Assembly: GCA_014529385.2 (NCBI GenBank)
Contig: CM043942.1
Location: forward strand, 33,895,969 to 33,959,968
DNA: 64,000 bases
Direction of reading: 5' to 3'
From: Adiantum capillus-veneris
Taxonomy: Eukaryota > Streptophyta > Polypodiopsida > Polypodiales > Pteridaceae
Positions 9,454 through 20,981 of this stretch are shown piece after piece. Every line of letters starts with the position of its first letter. Positions within the stretch are counted from its first letter, which is position 1. The notes below the pieces were generated by a model. That model saw only the letters and a list, made by a program, of their open reading frames with translations. It ran no database searches and had not been told where the DNA came from. The translations under genes were made by a program, and so were the position numbers.

Positions 9454-10890
9454 ATCCTCTAAAGTGTGTGGTAGAAGCACTACATCATCTGCATACAACT
9501 AAAGCATGATTACCACATTGCAAATAGTAACATCTTCAATGCCTTGTTCTTGCATATTATCAAGTACCATTTGTTCCAATTGATCGATGCATAGACAATA
9601 GCGAGATGGTGACAACAGACATCCTTGTTTAACCCCAACTTAGTGCTTGCACAAATTTTTGAAATTCCTCTTCTCATGTGCAATTGAAACATCACCTTCT
9701 CATAGACTTGAGAAACCGCAAGCATGAACTCACTTGGAGTTTAGGTTTCTTCCATCCTTCTCCACAAATTGTTATGTGGAATCATTTCAAACGCTTTCTT
9801 GAAGTCAACAAAGCAACAATACAATCGCTTGCATTTCAACTGACTCTCTATGAGAACACAAAGAGTGACATGATGATCAATGGTGCTATGGCATCAACAA
9901 AAACTTGTTTGTCCTTTTGCACACTTTCCATTCTCTTCAACCCAACCACTCAATTTTATCCCCATTATGCACCCAAAAAACTTTTCCAAAAGAGACCCAA
10001 TCGATAGTTATTTACATTTTTTACATCCCTTGGGGGGTTCACTATGTGTAAAACTACCATATCACGTGCGTTCAAGACATGTTTGTAAAACCCCTTATCT
10101 GTGAATTTTGTTAAGAATATAATGTACCCTTTTCTTTTAAAATCTGTAAGTTTTTTTCAAATTTGAAAAAATAATGCCCTTTTGTATATATATTCTTTAA
10201 GTTTCAAGAACATTAAATACCCTTTTGTTGAACTCACGTGATAGGTTACATTTTTATTAGGTGACCTACCCGGGTTACATCCCCACCTTTATGCAACGGC
10301 TTGACCCAATTAGTGCTCCAATCACAAGACATATCATGTTGAAGTGCAAGGTTGAACATATCACACATCCACTCAAGTGTAAAATATCTTGTCCATTTAA
10401 TCATTTCCAACTTGATACCTTGAAAATATCTTGCTTTGCGAGTGTCCAACTTTTTGAGCCCAGCGCACATATCCTCAATAGTAAAAAAAGAGTGCATACA
10501 TGGGAGTGAACCATAAAATGGCATCTTTCCATCATTTGGTTGCTCATATAGTTACCTACAATGTGTGTACATATCCATAAGACTCAAGTTACCAAAACTC
10601 TCAATCCGCTTGCCCTTCAAATTTCTCCAAAATCTTTCACATGCACGTGCCTTTTCTTGGACTTGAAAAAATTGATGCTTGACTTCACATGTTCTTCTCT
10701 TCTTTTGAATCAATGCCTTATATGTATTCGTATGAATTTGATACTTGTTTCTGGTTGAAAGAGGCTTTGGTGGTACAAAACTATTATTCTTAAAACCACA
10801 TTGGATTGGGGGCTTTGTGGTGAAAAGAAACTCTTTTTGAGTGGTTTTTAAGACTTGAAAGTGAAGAGGGAAATGTATTTTTTTTAACAT
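9454..10890 (-). pseudogene. LINE (non-LTR) reverse transcriptase, N-terminal part
   Basis: Reading leftward from 10890: a basic linker (ERFWRNLKGKRIESFG) runs through one stop into KKLDTRKARYFQGIKLEMIKW and NWVKPLHKGGDVTRV, the N-terminal RT blocks of L1-type elements. After a 245-bp insertion come FVDFKKAFEMIPHNNLW-type sequence (about 9790-9820, frameshifted), a QGCLLSP-type block near 9620 and YADDVVLL at about 9475-9500. YADD is the RT active site. The fragment ends at 9454. Its continuation lies on the plus strand from 24915. LINEs copy their RNA into a nicked target site. Confidence 0.82.
10030..10274. mobile_element. 245-bp TIR element (Mutator-like MITE candidate)
   Basis: An AT-rich block interrupts the LINE RT between the GGDVTR and NNYR codons. 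It is flanked by a perfect 9-bp direct repeat, TTACATCCC (10021-10029 and 10275-10283). Its ends are imperfect inverted repeats of roughly 45 bp; both contain TATCACGTG followed by a GTTCAA-like block. A 9-bp target duplication is the hallmark of Mutator-like elements. No ORF, so it would be non-autonomous. Confidence 0.75.
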
Positions 10891-11064
10891 GCAGGGTTGT
10901 TAAAAAAGTATTTTAATGTTTCAAATAGGTTCTGGGTGGCCTTACAACAATGTGGGTGTAGTTAGTGGGCTTGCTCATCATGAGGCAGCTTGTTGTTGCT
11001 GCTATGCACTCCATGGCTAAGAAGTTCTCTCTGCGTGTGCTTCTTGTTGTACCTCTATGAGTCA

Positions 11065-11120
<56 letters not shown>

Positions 11121-11167
11121 GTAGTAGCTGCAACCTGTGTCCTCCACAACCCGCTCTCTCATTGCCA
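10891..11167. repeat. LINE flank and (TC)n microsatellite
   Basis: A non-coding stretch between the LINE and the chromovirus. It contains a ~52-bp TC repeat (11067-11118), then GTAGTAGC...GTCCTCCACAAC...GCTCTCTC. A similar phrase occurs on the other side of the chromovirus at 22999-23040. Confidence 0.7.
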
Positions 11168-11330
11168 TGTAACATTTAATGGCCTAGTAACTTGTGTGTA
11201 GCGGAAAATAGCATGAACATAGTGAGCATTTCATTAGAATAGATTCCTAATGAGAATAACAAGAGTGCTTGGGTGGAGAGAGCAACAAAAAATTATAACA
11301 CTTAGTTAGATAGCATGAACAATACTTCAA

Positions 11331-11524
11331 AAGAGAGAGAACTTAAGCAATTGACAACGGTTGAGGACCGGATTTGCATGGAGCCGGTCCCCCCCTCCAA
11401 AAGGCTTTGTATTATGGATTCTACATCAAGAGAGAGAACTTAAGCAATTGACAACAGTTGACGACCGGATTTGCATGGAGCCGGTCCCCCCTCCAAAAGA
11501 CTTTGTATTATGGATTCTACATCA
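11331..11524. repeat. 97-bp tandem duplication in 3' LTR
   Basis: Units start at 11331 and 11428 (AAGAGAGAGAACTTAAGC) and end GGATTCTACATC. The 5' LTR (about 21557 onward) has one copy. The two units differ at a few bases. Confidence 0.92.
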
Positions 11525-11908
11525 AGAGAAACATTTTACAATACAATTCATTGTGTTCCTTCAATACTAGCTAGTGCTATGAAGATGGAAACTTCAAGCA
11601 CTAAGCACAACACTTATTAAACACAACATCAATTCCCTCACGGTCTCAAACCCAAGACCTCACACACCTTCGAAGATGGTGAGAGCTAGCGGGGTATGAG
11701 AGTAGATTGAGAGGAAGAAGGAGTATTCTTACGAGAAAGATATACATCTCTTCACATAATCACTCATATTAGCATGGTAGAGGAGATGAGCATGCATTGA
11801 AGCTTGGCTCTTGGTTGGATTTGCATCACAAAGCCAAGAGTTGCTGGTGTAGGCCTCCCTTCTCACAAGCTTGGAGTAGGTGGTAAGCTTTCCATTAAAG
11901 CTTGAGAA

Positions 11909-11910
<2 letters not shown>

Positions 11911-11978
<68 letters not shown>
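11911..11978. repeat. (AG)n microsatellite in 3' LTR
   Basis: A 68-bp perfect AG repeat. At the same place in the 5' LTR (about 22062-22070) there are only a few purines, so the expansion or contraction happened after the LTRs were last identical. Confidence 0.93.
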
Positions 11979-11980
<2 letters not shown>

Positions 11981-12853
11981 TTCTTGCTTCACACATTGAT
12001 TGTGTGAGTGTGTAAGTGAATAATGCCTTGAGAAAATCAGCCCCCTCTGTCTCTTGGTCGACGCCCCTTGCTAATTGCTCATGCTACAACCCTATTGGAC
12101 TAAGCAGCATAAGTGATAGCCTTCTGACATGTGTCCCCCTTTCCCTTTTTGTGAGAGCTTTAGGTAATAACTTAATTCAACTAAACTCTCATTGGATCCC
12201 TTTGTCTCCTGGCCAATAGGAATCAGGCAAGCCATCGGGCTGCTAAATGCTCATTGGATCCCTTGGGAGACTGTCCAATAGTCTTCTAGAGAGCTTAATT
12301 CTTATTGGTTCTTTTATTAAGTTTTTTTAAAGTAATTAAACTAGATTTACTCTAGCCTAATTCTCATTGGTCCACCTCCAAGGCCATCCAATAGGAATTC
12401 AGTACACCTTGTGGGCATCTAGGCTACGGAGCTGACATGTGTCCCTCATTCCCTTTGTGTAAGGGGAGCTTGTGTATGTGTGTGAGTGTTTCTCTCTCAT
12501 CTCCTACTTCTAGGGCTCGCCCGATGGTTGAAGACTTTTGGGACACACACAAAGCATCCAATTTCCCTAGGCTTTTGACCTTTGGACACAACCTTTGAAT
12601 TTTGGAACCTTAGCATTTTGGAAGTCTTAATGGGCTGAACCTTAAGGTCTTTTGAGCCCATTTTTGCACATAGCTACTTTTGCAGATGGCCCCCCTTTGG
12701 ATCCCTATTTTCCCTCCTTTGGATCCCTACTGTGGCCGGTCTGCTAACTTAACCAATATTCTAGCTTTTTCATTCTTGGCACTTCCCCATATTAAATGAT
12801 CAGTTTAACATGAGAAAATCATTTAGGAGAATTAGATATTGATTATTACGACA

Positions 12854-13208
12854 TTACCTCTCTCTTGAAATCATAGTCGTCCTCGACTATGGGGTAGAGA
12901 AGATAAAGCATATTCATTGGTCATTTTCCTAGTGGGTAGAGGATCCCTATTTTATCCTACGACATCGTTCCAGAATGGATGACTAGTCCGTTTGGCGCTT
13001 GAGAGCCTAAGCTGCCGCAAGCATGTCTGCACATTAGTCCTATCTAGTCCTATCAATCTTCCATAGTAGAGTGACAAGCTCTACTTGGTGTTTGTGAGAC
13101 GTCGTCTCTGCAAACTTGGTCTAAGCATGCATACTACTTCATTTTTGTGCACAATCAAGAAAAAGAGAGTCTTATAAGACAAAAACTTTGTTCATTTTGT
13201 ACATTTGC
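12854..13208. other. Chromovirus 3' untranslated interior
   Basis: Between the chromodomain stop and the LTR. It holds no ORF of note; the polypurine tract lies at its left end. Confidence 0.6.
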
Positions 13209-14785
13209 TTACTCTAGGGAAGCATTGTAAGCATTGACAAGGTTTAGGTTATCCTTTAATTGTATTCCTTGCATCCATCTAGCATCTTCAAAAGGATAAT
13301 TCTTAAACTTAATAAGATATAGTCGGATAGTCTTACCGCCTCTTAGTACCTTGTCTTCATGTCGGAGAATCTCCTTGGTCCTCCATCTCCGATGGGTCTT
13401 CAATAGTAGGTTCTTGAGGTGGCTCTCCTTTGTAAGTCTTTAATAGGCTCACATGAAAATCATTGTGTATAAGCCAATGACTGGGTAACTTGAGTTGATA
13501 TACCATCTCATTGATTGGCCTAAGAATCTGGAAGGGACCATAGCACCTTTTTGCTAACTTAGCATAGTACTTTTGGTGTCCCGTAGGATTCTTGCTTGTC
13601 GTGTGCCTTAATTGAGCCTTGGGAATTTTAATAAGACCCAATCATTTTCTTTAAAGGCTTGGGCTCTTCTGTGCTTTTCAGCAGTAGCCTTTTTCCTTTG
13701 CTGTGAGATAGAGATAGCATCCTTAATCTTTTGGAAAGATTCTTGTAGGTCTTTGCTAACTCATCTCCAGCGAAGATCTTCCCGTGTACCTTAAGTAGCA
13801 AGGGACTTTTTGATCTTCCCTGTATTATCTCAAAAGGTGCTTTTCCTGTGGAAGTATGTACAGTGTTATTGTAGGCATAGTCCACTAAGGGTAAGTACTT
13901 CTCCCATTGGGATCTTTGATCTACTTTTGTTACATAGGCTTTTAGTAGATCGAGGATTGTTAGCTTAGCTATTTCACTTTGGCCATCCGTTTGTGGGTGA
14001 TAGGCCGAAGAGAGATTTAGCCTTGTCCCTAAATTCTCAAAGAGACCCTTCCAGAAATTATTGGTCATTCTAGGATCTCTATCTAACACTATGGACATTG
14101 GCAAGCCATGATACTTGAAGATTTTCGAAATGAAGAGGGTTGCCATTTGATGGGCTTTGATAGTCTTTTTGACAAGTATAAAATGAGCTTGTTTACTGAA
14201 CCTGTTTACTACGTCCATATTCCTGTATTCCCATAGATAGACTTAGGCAATCCAAAGATAAAATCCATGGATATGTCTCCCATGGTGAATTAGGGATTGG
14301 CAAAGGTTAAAGCAATATAGGTTGCTTCCCTCTATCAAACTTCGTCTTTTGGCATACCACACATTTAGAAACATACTCTTGTATGTTTGCTTTTATGGTA
14401 GGCCAATAGAAATATGTTTCAATCCCCTTTAGGGTAGACTAAATCCCTCTATGCCCTGCATAAGGAGGAGCACGAGATTCATACAATACTTTCTTACGTA
14501 GTGAGCTAGTAACGCATAGTCTATTGCCATAGAGAAGATAACCATCTTGTAAAGTAAATGGTTCCTCTTTCTTCCCTAGTGCAAGGGCTGAAATCACATC
14601 TCTAAAATCAGGATCAATAGCATACTTATCTATCATAGAAGATAGATCATTGTGAGTTGCTATGGAAACCGCATTCACTCTCGGCCGTCTTGAGAGTGCA
14701 TCGGCTACTTGATTATGCTTGTCAGCAATGTGAGCAATATGAAAATGAAATTGCGAAAGAAAGTTTTCCCACCTCATTTGTTTGC
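13209..14785 (-). pseudogene. Chromovirus RNase H end, integrase and chromodomain
   Basis: The segment opens with the end of RNase H (QMRWENFLSQFHF, then DKHNQVADALSRR, about 14780-14690). The integrase zinc-finger region follows near 14460-14350 (frameshifted). The core is open at 13628-14218: VNRFSKQAHF, VLDRDPRM (second catalytic Asp) and HPQTDGQSE (catalytic Glu). Next is the C-terminal GPF module (KRCYGPFQILRPI). Last, at 13403-13209, is a chromodomain: ILRHEDKVLRGGKTIRLYL, then KFKNYPFEDARWM. Chromodomains steer integration to marked chromatin. Frame changes near 13640 and 13390 break the ORF. Confidence 0.88.
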
Positions 14786-14852
14786 ACACAGGTTGTTCCC
14801 GCTCCGGTTCTCCTATTTTCGGGAAGTTTTCACATCAGGTGCAGCATTTACC

Positions 14853-16358
14853 ATGGCTGACAACAACAACACAGATGTGTTCAAGATGTTTGCTGCTGAG
14901 GACAGGTTGGATGGGGACAACTACCCTATGTGGGCTTATATGATGCAACATGTTTTTGTGTCAAAGGGTGTCTGGAACATTGTGCAAGGCATTGATGTAC
15001 GTCCTGGTTCTGAGGATGTAGGCGATGTTGAGGATGTTGCAGGTCTTGCTGCAAGGATTGCAGCTGTTAGAGTTGTTTTGCCTACGACAAAACAAACTCG
15101 TTGGGATGTTAAGGATGAGCAGGCTCATGCATTGATTGCGTTGTCTGTGAAGCGCACCATTGTTCCTCACATCCGTTCTGCAAAATTTGCAAAACAGGCT
15201 TGGGATATTCTAGCAGGTCTTTATGCAAGCCGCAATGAGGCTAAAATTGCTTTGCTGCGTAAAGAGCTGGAGTCGAAGATTATGCATGAGGAAGATGATA
15301 TGGACACTTTCCTTGCTAGTGTCAAGGATATCCATGAGCAGCTTATTTCTGCAGGTGAAGTCATTTCAGACAGTTCCCTTGTGCAGACGGTTCTTCATGC
15401 CTTACCAGATTCCTACCAGACATTTGCTAGTGCTTGGAGACTGATGACCCAAGGAAATCCTGAAGTTGTCAAGTTTGATGCATTATGCACATTGCTGTTG
15501 CAAGAGTCACTTTCTAGAAAAAACAGGACTAGGCAGCGTGCAGTTGAACAGGCCTTTATTGCTTCTCAAAGAAAGGGTGGTAACAGTAATGCAGCCACTT
15601 CTTATTGTTCTGCTGCGAGTGGCAAAAACTATGTTCCTAATGCTTCTGCTGGCAGTACTTCGTCTGGCAATTCTGGTGATAAGGGCAAAAAGAAGATGCG
15701 TTGCCATTATTGTAAAGCCAATGATCACTTGATCAAGTCATGTCCTAAGTTGAAGGCCAAAGAGGCTAACAAGAAAGAGGTTGGTTCCACTGCAAATGCT
15801 GGTTCCACTACAAATGCAGCCATTGTTGAGTCTTCTGTGAAAGGAGACTGTGTTGCTGATGTTGATGCAGAATGGGCTTTTAGCACAGAGTGCACTTACA
15901 ATCCTGCTGTCCATGATGCATGCTTGTCAGTTGCTGCAGATTCACATGTGTGGTATTTCGACAGTGGTGCTACAAAGCACATTACCTCACATCGTGAATT
16001 GTTTACCTCTCTTGAGTTTGTCCCTCATGGGAATTTAGTCACTTGTGACAACAACGCCTCTTATCCAGTTCAGGGAGTTGGAAAGATTGTGCTCACTGCT
16101 GCTAATGGCAGTTCCTTCACACTTGTTGATGCACTTTATGTACCTGGGATCAAGAAGAATCTCTTATCTGTATCCGCACTTGCTAGACTTGGACTTGTAG
16201 TCAAATTTGTGGATGACAGATGTATAGTTCATGATCTCAGTTTTGGTGATGAAATTGTTGCATCTGGGCTTTTGTGCCGTGGGCTGTATAAGCTCACTTT
16301 GAATGACAAGTGTGGACAAAATTTTACAAATGTTGTTGCAGATTCAAGGGCTATTTAA
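14853..16358 (+). pseudogene. copia family 1 copy B: gag and protease ORF
   Basis: The ATG at 14853 (MADNNNTDVFKMFAAEDRL) matches the usual copia gag opening and is preferred over the upstream ATG at 14709, which lies in antisense chromovirus sequence. Gag covers about residues 1-270 (WDILAGLYASRNEAKIALL; DDMDTFLASVKDIHEQL). The zinc knuckle CHYCKANDHLIKSC is near residues 280-295, and the retropepsin motif YFDSGATKHI near 365-375, with the catalytic Asp intact. The ORF stops at 16356 (TAA), just before KLWHARFGHLNF of the integrase; in-frame translation continues beyond. One point change therefore separates gag-PR from integrase. Confidence 0.9.
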
Positions 16359-17735
16359 GATGCAAAACTTTGGCATGCACGTTTTGGTCATCTGAATTTT
16401 GCCAGTTTGCTGCGTTTGCAGAAATCTGATGTGGTTGCTTCTTTGCCGCCTCTTGAAGCACCTGTCAAACATGTTTGTGAAGGCTGTATTTTGGGTAAGA
16501 TGCAGTGTTCTAAGTTTCCAAAGGATGGTTCAGTTCGGGCCACATGCAGGTTGCAACTTGTGCATAGTGATGTTTGTGGGCCCATGGAAACTCCGTCCTT
16601 GGGCAATTACCTGTACTTCGTGACTTTCATTGATGATTACTCCAGGCATGCATGGGTATTTCCGCTTAAAGCGAAGTCCGAAGTCTTTATGTGCTTCAAA
16701 CAATTTCTGGCTATGGCTGAAAATGTCTCAAAATGTACTATGGGCACCCTCCATTCAGATCGAGGGGGGGAGTATATGTCTCATGAATTTAATGCATTTC
16801 TGGCTAGTCGTGGGATAAAACACCAATGTACAGTGCCTTATACACCTGAGCAAAATGGTGTTGTTGAGAGGAAAAACAGGTCACTGACGGAAATGCCACG
16901 ATGTATGGTCAAAAGTCAAGCTTTAACGCATTCTTTTTGGCTTGAGGCCATCATGTTTGCCATTTATGTACTTAACAGGTGTCCTACGAAAGCTTTGTAG
17001 TCTATTACTCCATATGAAGCATGGCATGATAGAAAACCTTCTATTGAGCACATGCGTGTTTTTGGCTGTTTGGCATATGCTTTGGTGCCACAAGCGCAAC
17101 GCAGAAAATTGGATAATAAGGCTGTCAAATGTATTTTTGTTGGTTATAGTGCTGAAAGCAAACGTTATAGGTTATATCATCCGCAAACAAAACGTATGCT
17201 AGTTTCTCGGGATGTAGTGTTTGTGGAAGATTCTGTTCAGCCCTTGCTGTCATGTACTAGAGACAGTACTGTAAGCTCACAGGACATTTATGACACTTTG
17301 TTGCCTCTTTTTAGTGGTGGAAATACGAATGTAAGTTCCAATGAGGCAAATGTACAGCCTATGGGGGTTTTTGAAAATGTTTTAGATCAGCCTATTACTG
17401 ATGTAGATGTACATGATGTACTTGATGAGGAAAGGGCTGAAAATGAGCAGGCTAGAGGTATGCCAAAATGGCTGGTGCACACTTTGCGTGACAGTAAATT
17501 GGATGCACCTTTGTCTAGTCGTACTCGTTCAGGCTCTCGCCATGCATCTTATGCATCAGATTGTTATGCTTTGGTTGTGTCTAGTTTACATGATGTTGAG
17601 GAGCCTCTGTCTTTTGATGAAGCACAGAATTCAGAAAATTGGTTGGCTGCCATGCAATCAGAATATGATGCACTTATAGAAAATGACACATGGACTTTAT
17701 GTGATTTGCCCCTTGCAAAAAGGCCATTGTACAAA
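16359..17735 (+). pseudogene. copia family 1 copy B: integrase and RT N-terminus
   Basis: Same frame as gag. The HHCC finger runs from HARFGHLNF to CEGCILGKM (16374-16501). Catalytic residues are Asp in HSDVCGP (about 16563), Asp in HSDRGGEY (about 16755) and Glu in NGVVERKN (about 16865); all three are present. A TAG at 16998 interrupts after CPTKAL, then SITPYE continues. The integrase C-terminus ends at RDVVFVED. A variable acidic linker follows to about 17600, then RT starts (SENWLAAMQSEYDALIENDTW). A single-base deletion near 17729 (AGGCCATTGTACAAAG, where copy A has an extra G) shifts the frame. Confidence 0.9.
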
Positions 17736-19134
17736 GTGGGTTTACAAGTTGAAACGCAAACCGGATGGTGAGATCGATCGCCATAAGGCTTGACTTGTTG
17801 CAAAGGGTTATGCACAGCAAAAAGGCATAGATTATGAAGAGAATTTTTCTCCCACTTGTCGTATGACTACTGTGCGTTTTCTATGTGCATTGGCAGCTCA
17901 TTTTGGTTGGGATGTACATCAATAAGACATTGTTACTGCTTTCTTGAATGGTGACATATTTGAGGAAGTTTATGTAACGCAGCCTCGCGGTCTTGTCATA
18001 AAAGGACAAGAGGACAAAGTGTGCAAATTTAACAAGACTTTGTATGGGTTGAAGCAATCTCCTCGTGCTTGGTATGAGAAAGCTGACACTCATTTGGTCA
18101 AACAAGGCTTTCGTAATAGTCCAACAGAAAGCACATTGTATGTAAAGCGTGAGGGTGATGTATTTCTCATCGTGGTTCTTTATGTTGATGATTTGCTGAT
18201 CACTGGACCAAATGAGAGACATATTGCTGAATTTAAGGCTGATTTGAATGCTACTTTCAAGATGAAAGATTTGGGGCTGTTGCATCATTACTTGGGTATA
18301 CAGTTTAAGCAGTGTGATGGTGGTATTGACTTGTGTCAGAAAAGTTACATAGAGACATTGCTATGTAAGTTTGGACTTGAGGATTGCAAACCTATTGCCA
18401 CTCCCATGGAAATTTTTTTGAAGTTGAGTCTACATGATGCTGGCGATCCTGCCGATGTCACTCTTTACCAAACTGCTGTTGGCTGCCTCATTTATGTATG
18501 CAACACGAGGCCGGATATTCAGTTTGCAGTCTCACAGGTCAGCAGATTTATGCATAGCCCTGGGTCTAAGCATTGGCAGGCTGTCAAGAGGATTTTCCGC
18601 TACCTTAGTGGCACTTTACATCTTGGCTTGTTTTATCCCAAGGGGGGATCATTGCTGCCAGACTTACATGCTTTTTCGGACTCAGATTGGGCTGGTTGTG
18701 TTGACATGCGAGTGTCCACAAGTGGTTTTTGTTTCATGCTTGGCAGTTCATGTATATCTTGGTTGAGCAAGAAGCAACCTACTTTGGCCACTTCGAGTTG
18801 TGAGGCTGAGTACATGCCAGTCTTCACAGATACGGTTGAGTGTGTATGGCTCAGACGCCTTATGGTTGATTTGGGTGTTGGACAGGACACTGCCAACACT
18901 ATCTACACTGACAGTCAGAGCGCATTGGAAGTTGCGAGGAACCCAGTTTTTCATGCTCGCACAAAGCACATTGAGGTGCATTACCACTATGTCAGGGAGA
19001 GGCTCTCAGCAGGAGAGATCAGCTTGGCTTATGTGTCAACACAGGACAACCTTGCCGATCTTTTCACAAAGGCATTGTCTCGTGAGAAGCTTGAAGCTTT
19101 CCGCAAAGCTTTGGGCTTACTCCCCTTTGTGGAC
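17736..19134 (+). pseudogene. copia family 1 copy B: RT and RNase H
   Basis: After the frameshift, RT continues with two stops (TGA 17791, TAA 17923) and is then open from 17944. Motifs in order: LNGDIFEEVYV, ALYGLKQSPRAWYE-like (here TLYGLKQSP), YVDDLLITGP (catalytic Asp pair, about 18181-18210), GCLIYVCNTRPDIQFAVSQV, then RNase H DSDWAGC, SCEAEYMPVF, TDSQSALEV and KHIEVHYHYVRE. The catalytic RT and RNase H residues look intact; only nonsense and frameshift changes inactivate it. The ORF reads into the LTR to 19284, but the conserved domain ends near 19130. Confidence 0.9.
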
Positions 19135-19212
19135 AGATCCTGTCCTCAGGGCATGGCACTTCCCTTTACTCATGTGCCAGCTCTTGTTCACCGCATCACT
19201 CCAGGGGGGATT

Positions 19213-19439
19213 TGTTACCATATACATGTGGTAGTGATGTGTGTGAACACACTAGGACCGCCGGGGCATTTTTCCCCTTTTTAGGAGGTTTTTTCCCCCG
19301 TGCATTGTATATACGCCCATCACTCTAGGGCTATCTATCTTTTCATTGCACACTAAGTAACACACTCTCTATTGTGTGCCTTGAGCTTCCTTTGTCTTCT
19401 CCAAGCTGTGTGTGTTTCTCTGCAACCCTAATTCCAACA
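19213..19439 (+). repeat. 3' LTR of copia family 1 copy B (227 bp)
   Basis: Preceded by the polypurine tract CCAGGGGGGATT. Starts TGTTACCATATACATG, ends AATTCCAACA. A TATA box (TTGTATATACGCC) is at about 19315-19327. The same length and ends are seen at 59757-59983 (inverted). Confidence 0.93.
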
Positions 19440-20981
19440 ATTTCCTCCTTTTGGATTTCGACCAAGGTAGCTCTAGGAGGTTCATGGCGGGTGTTCTTTT
19501 GGGGACAAGCGTGGTACGCATGCCCTTGCTCTCCGCACTTGAAACAATGGTTATCCTTGCGATAACGCTCAAGCGCTTTAGGAGAGAGTTTATTTTTGCC
19601 TTTATAAACTCCCTTCTCTTTAGCTTTGTTGGAATTTCCCTTAGGAGACTTTTGGACATTGTCCTTCCCCTTAGGCTCATTGGAACCCTTGTTTTTCGTG
19701 GGCTTAAAATTTCTTTTAGCCCCCGTTTGAAAATTCATTCGAGAAGCCACCATAGTATGGTGTATAACTGCCGATATGGTGTGTGGCCTTTGGGAGTTGA
19801 CATACTCCGCCATTTGTTCAGTTAAGCCCGCACAAAGTTGTTGCTTTTGCTCTCCGAAATCCAACTTCTTGGAGATAGTGGCTTTGATTTGGAAGTCCCA
19901 AAACTTGTCTACATATTTGTGAATGGATTTGTAGGGAGAGAGCTTCAAGCTTCGCCATTTGGTGAGTACTTTGTCTTTGGCATCGGTGGCCAAAAATTGC
20001 TTCATAATGGAAGCTCTTAAAGCTTTCCATGTTCGTGGAGCTTCACTGTTGGCCCGTAGGCTAGACCACCATTGTCTGGCGGACTTTTGAAAGTGCATAG
20101 CTACATGGCGTAGCTTAGAGGACTCCATGAAGCCCTCATATCCAAACGCCGCATCGAACTGTTGGATAAAGGCCAAGACTTTCTCTGTAGCACCAAAAGT
20201 GCCATTGTAGGTAAGGAAAGAGATGCTCTTCCGTCCCTCTTTGAATTTCTTGAGCTTGGATGACCTCTTCCATGCGGCATAGGATTTCCTATGGCCTCTT
20301 CTTTTTTATGGTTCAAAGGTTGCACCATCACTTTCTTCAGAAAGGTGAAGAATTTGAGGAAGATGGAGAAGAGCGTGACCTCTTTCTTGCCTTGATCTTC
20401 GTTGTCTTCACCATCATTTTCATAAGAGGAAGAGGATGAAGAAGATGGAGAAGAGGGTGTCCTCTTTCTTGCCTTTTTCTTCTCTTGCTTTTTGTCATCC
20501 CTAATTGAAGTATGGTGTGGAGAAGTATGCGATGGTCTTCTCCATTTTGGAGGTGATGGAAAGCGTTTAGCCCGCCATCTTTGTGGAGCCATCTCCGCAG
20601 AGGTGGCAAGAGACTCACTTATTTCTCGTTCCTTTGGTGGAGGCTCTTGAATTCTCCTTTGAGAAGAGATGCGTCATCAAGGAGAAAATTTTTGAGCCCT
20701 TCATATGGATCCTCTCCTTCTTCCCGAATTGGAGAGAGACCTCTTTTGGAAGTCTCGCAAGGAGGCTTCCTAGGTGCTCTCTCATTATGGTGGGGAGCTT
20801 GGAGAATCCCATGAGCACGAAGCTGCCGTTGCACTTCACTTTGAAGGGATGGATTGCCCATGGCTTGTTGAAGCCTAGAAACAAGATAGTTAACAAGCAT
20901 CGGGGCATCATTAGTAGCTTGTTCATTAACAAAATCAAAGTTATCAACATTAATTTCACTCTCTTTACTATCGTCAGCCAT
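19440..20981 (-). pseudogene. Chromovirus gag
   Basis: Starts at the ATG complement of 20981 (MADDSKESEINVDNFDF). An N-terminal arm ends at a stop near 20619; a Lys/Arg/Ser/Pro-rich stretch is then read in another frame (20592-20101). The central Gag domain is open from 20176: FIQQFDAAFGYEGF, HFQKSARQWWSSLRA, WKALRASIMKQFL, KWRSLKLSPYKSIHKYV. A basic linker follows, then the CCHC knuckle CFKCGEQGHAYHAC (C-x2-C-x4-H-x4-C, about 19545-19500). Coding ends at the copia junction 19439/19440, where protease should begin. Gag builds the particle and binds RNA. Confidence 0.88.

Larger units (their letters stand above)
11168..12853 (-). repeat. 3' LTR of chromovirus (1686 bp)
   Basis: In element orientation it begins TGTCGTAATAATCAATATC and ends CCATTAAATGTTACA. 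It is nearly identical to 21396-22970 except for a 97-bp tandem duplication (11331-11524) and a 68-bp AG tract (11911-11978), both absent from the other LTR. The purine tract AAGAGAGAGGTAA on the minus strand at 12854-12866 is a plausible polypurine tract. Confidence 0.92.
14786..19439 (+). mobile_element. Ty1/copia family 1 copy B, lacking its 5' LTR, inside the chromovirus
   Basis: The best-preserved copia here: gag start at 14853, all pol domains, and a 3' LTR ending exactly at 19439, where chromovirus gag resumes in antisense. At the left end, chromovirus RNase H runs to about 14785 and copia 5' leader begins at once, with no LTR or primer site. Chromovirus protease/RT and copia 5' LTR are both missing, so a deletion or template switch joined them. 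The copia reading is broken by stops at 16356, 16998, 17791 and 17923 and a 1-base deletion near 17729. Confidence 0.92.
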
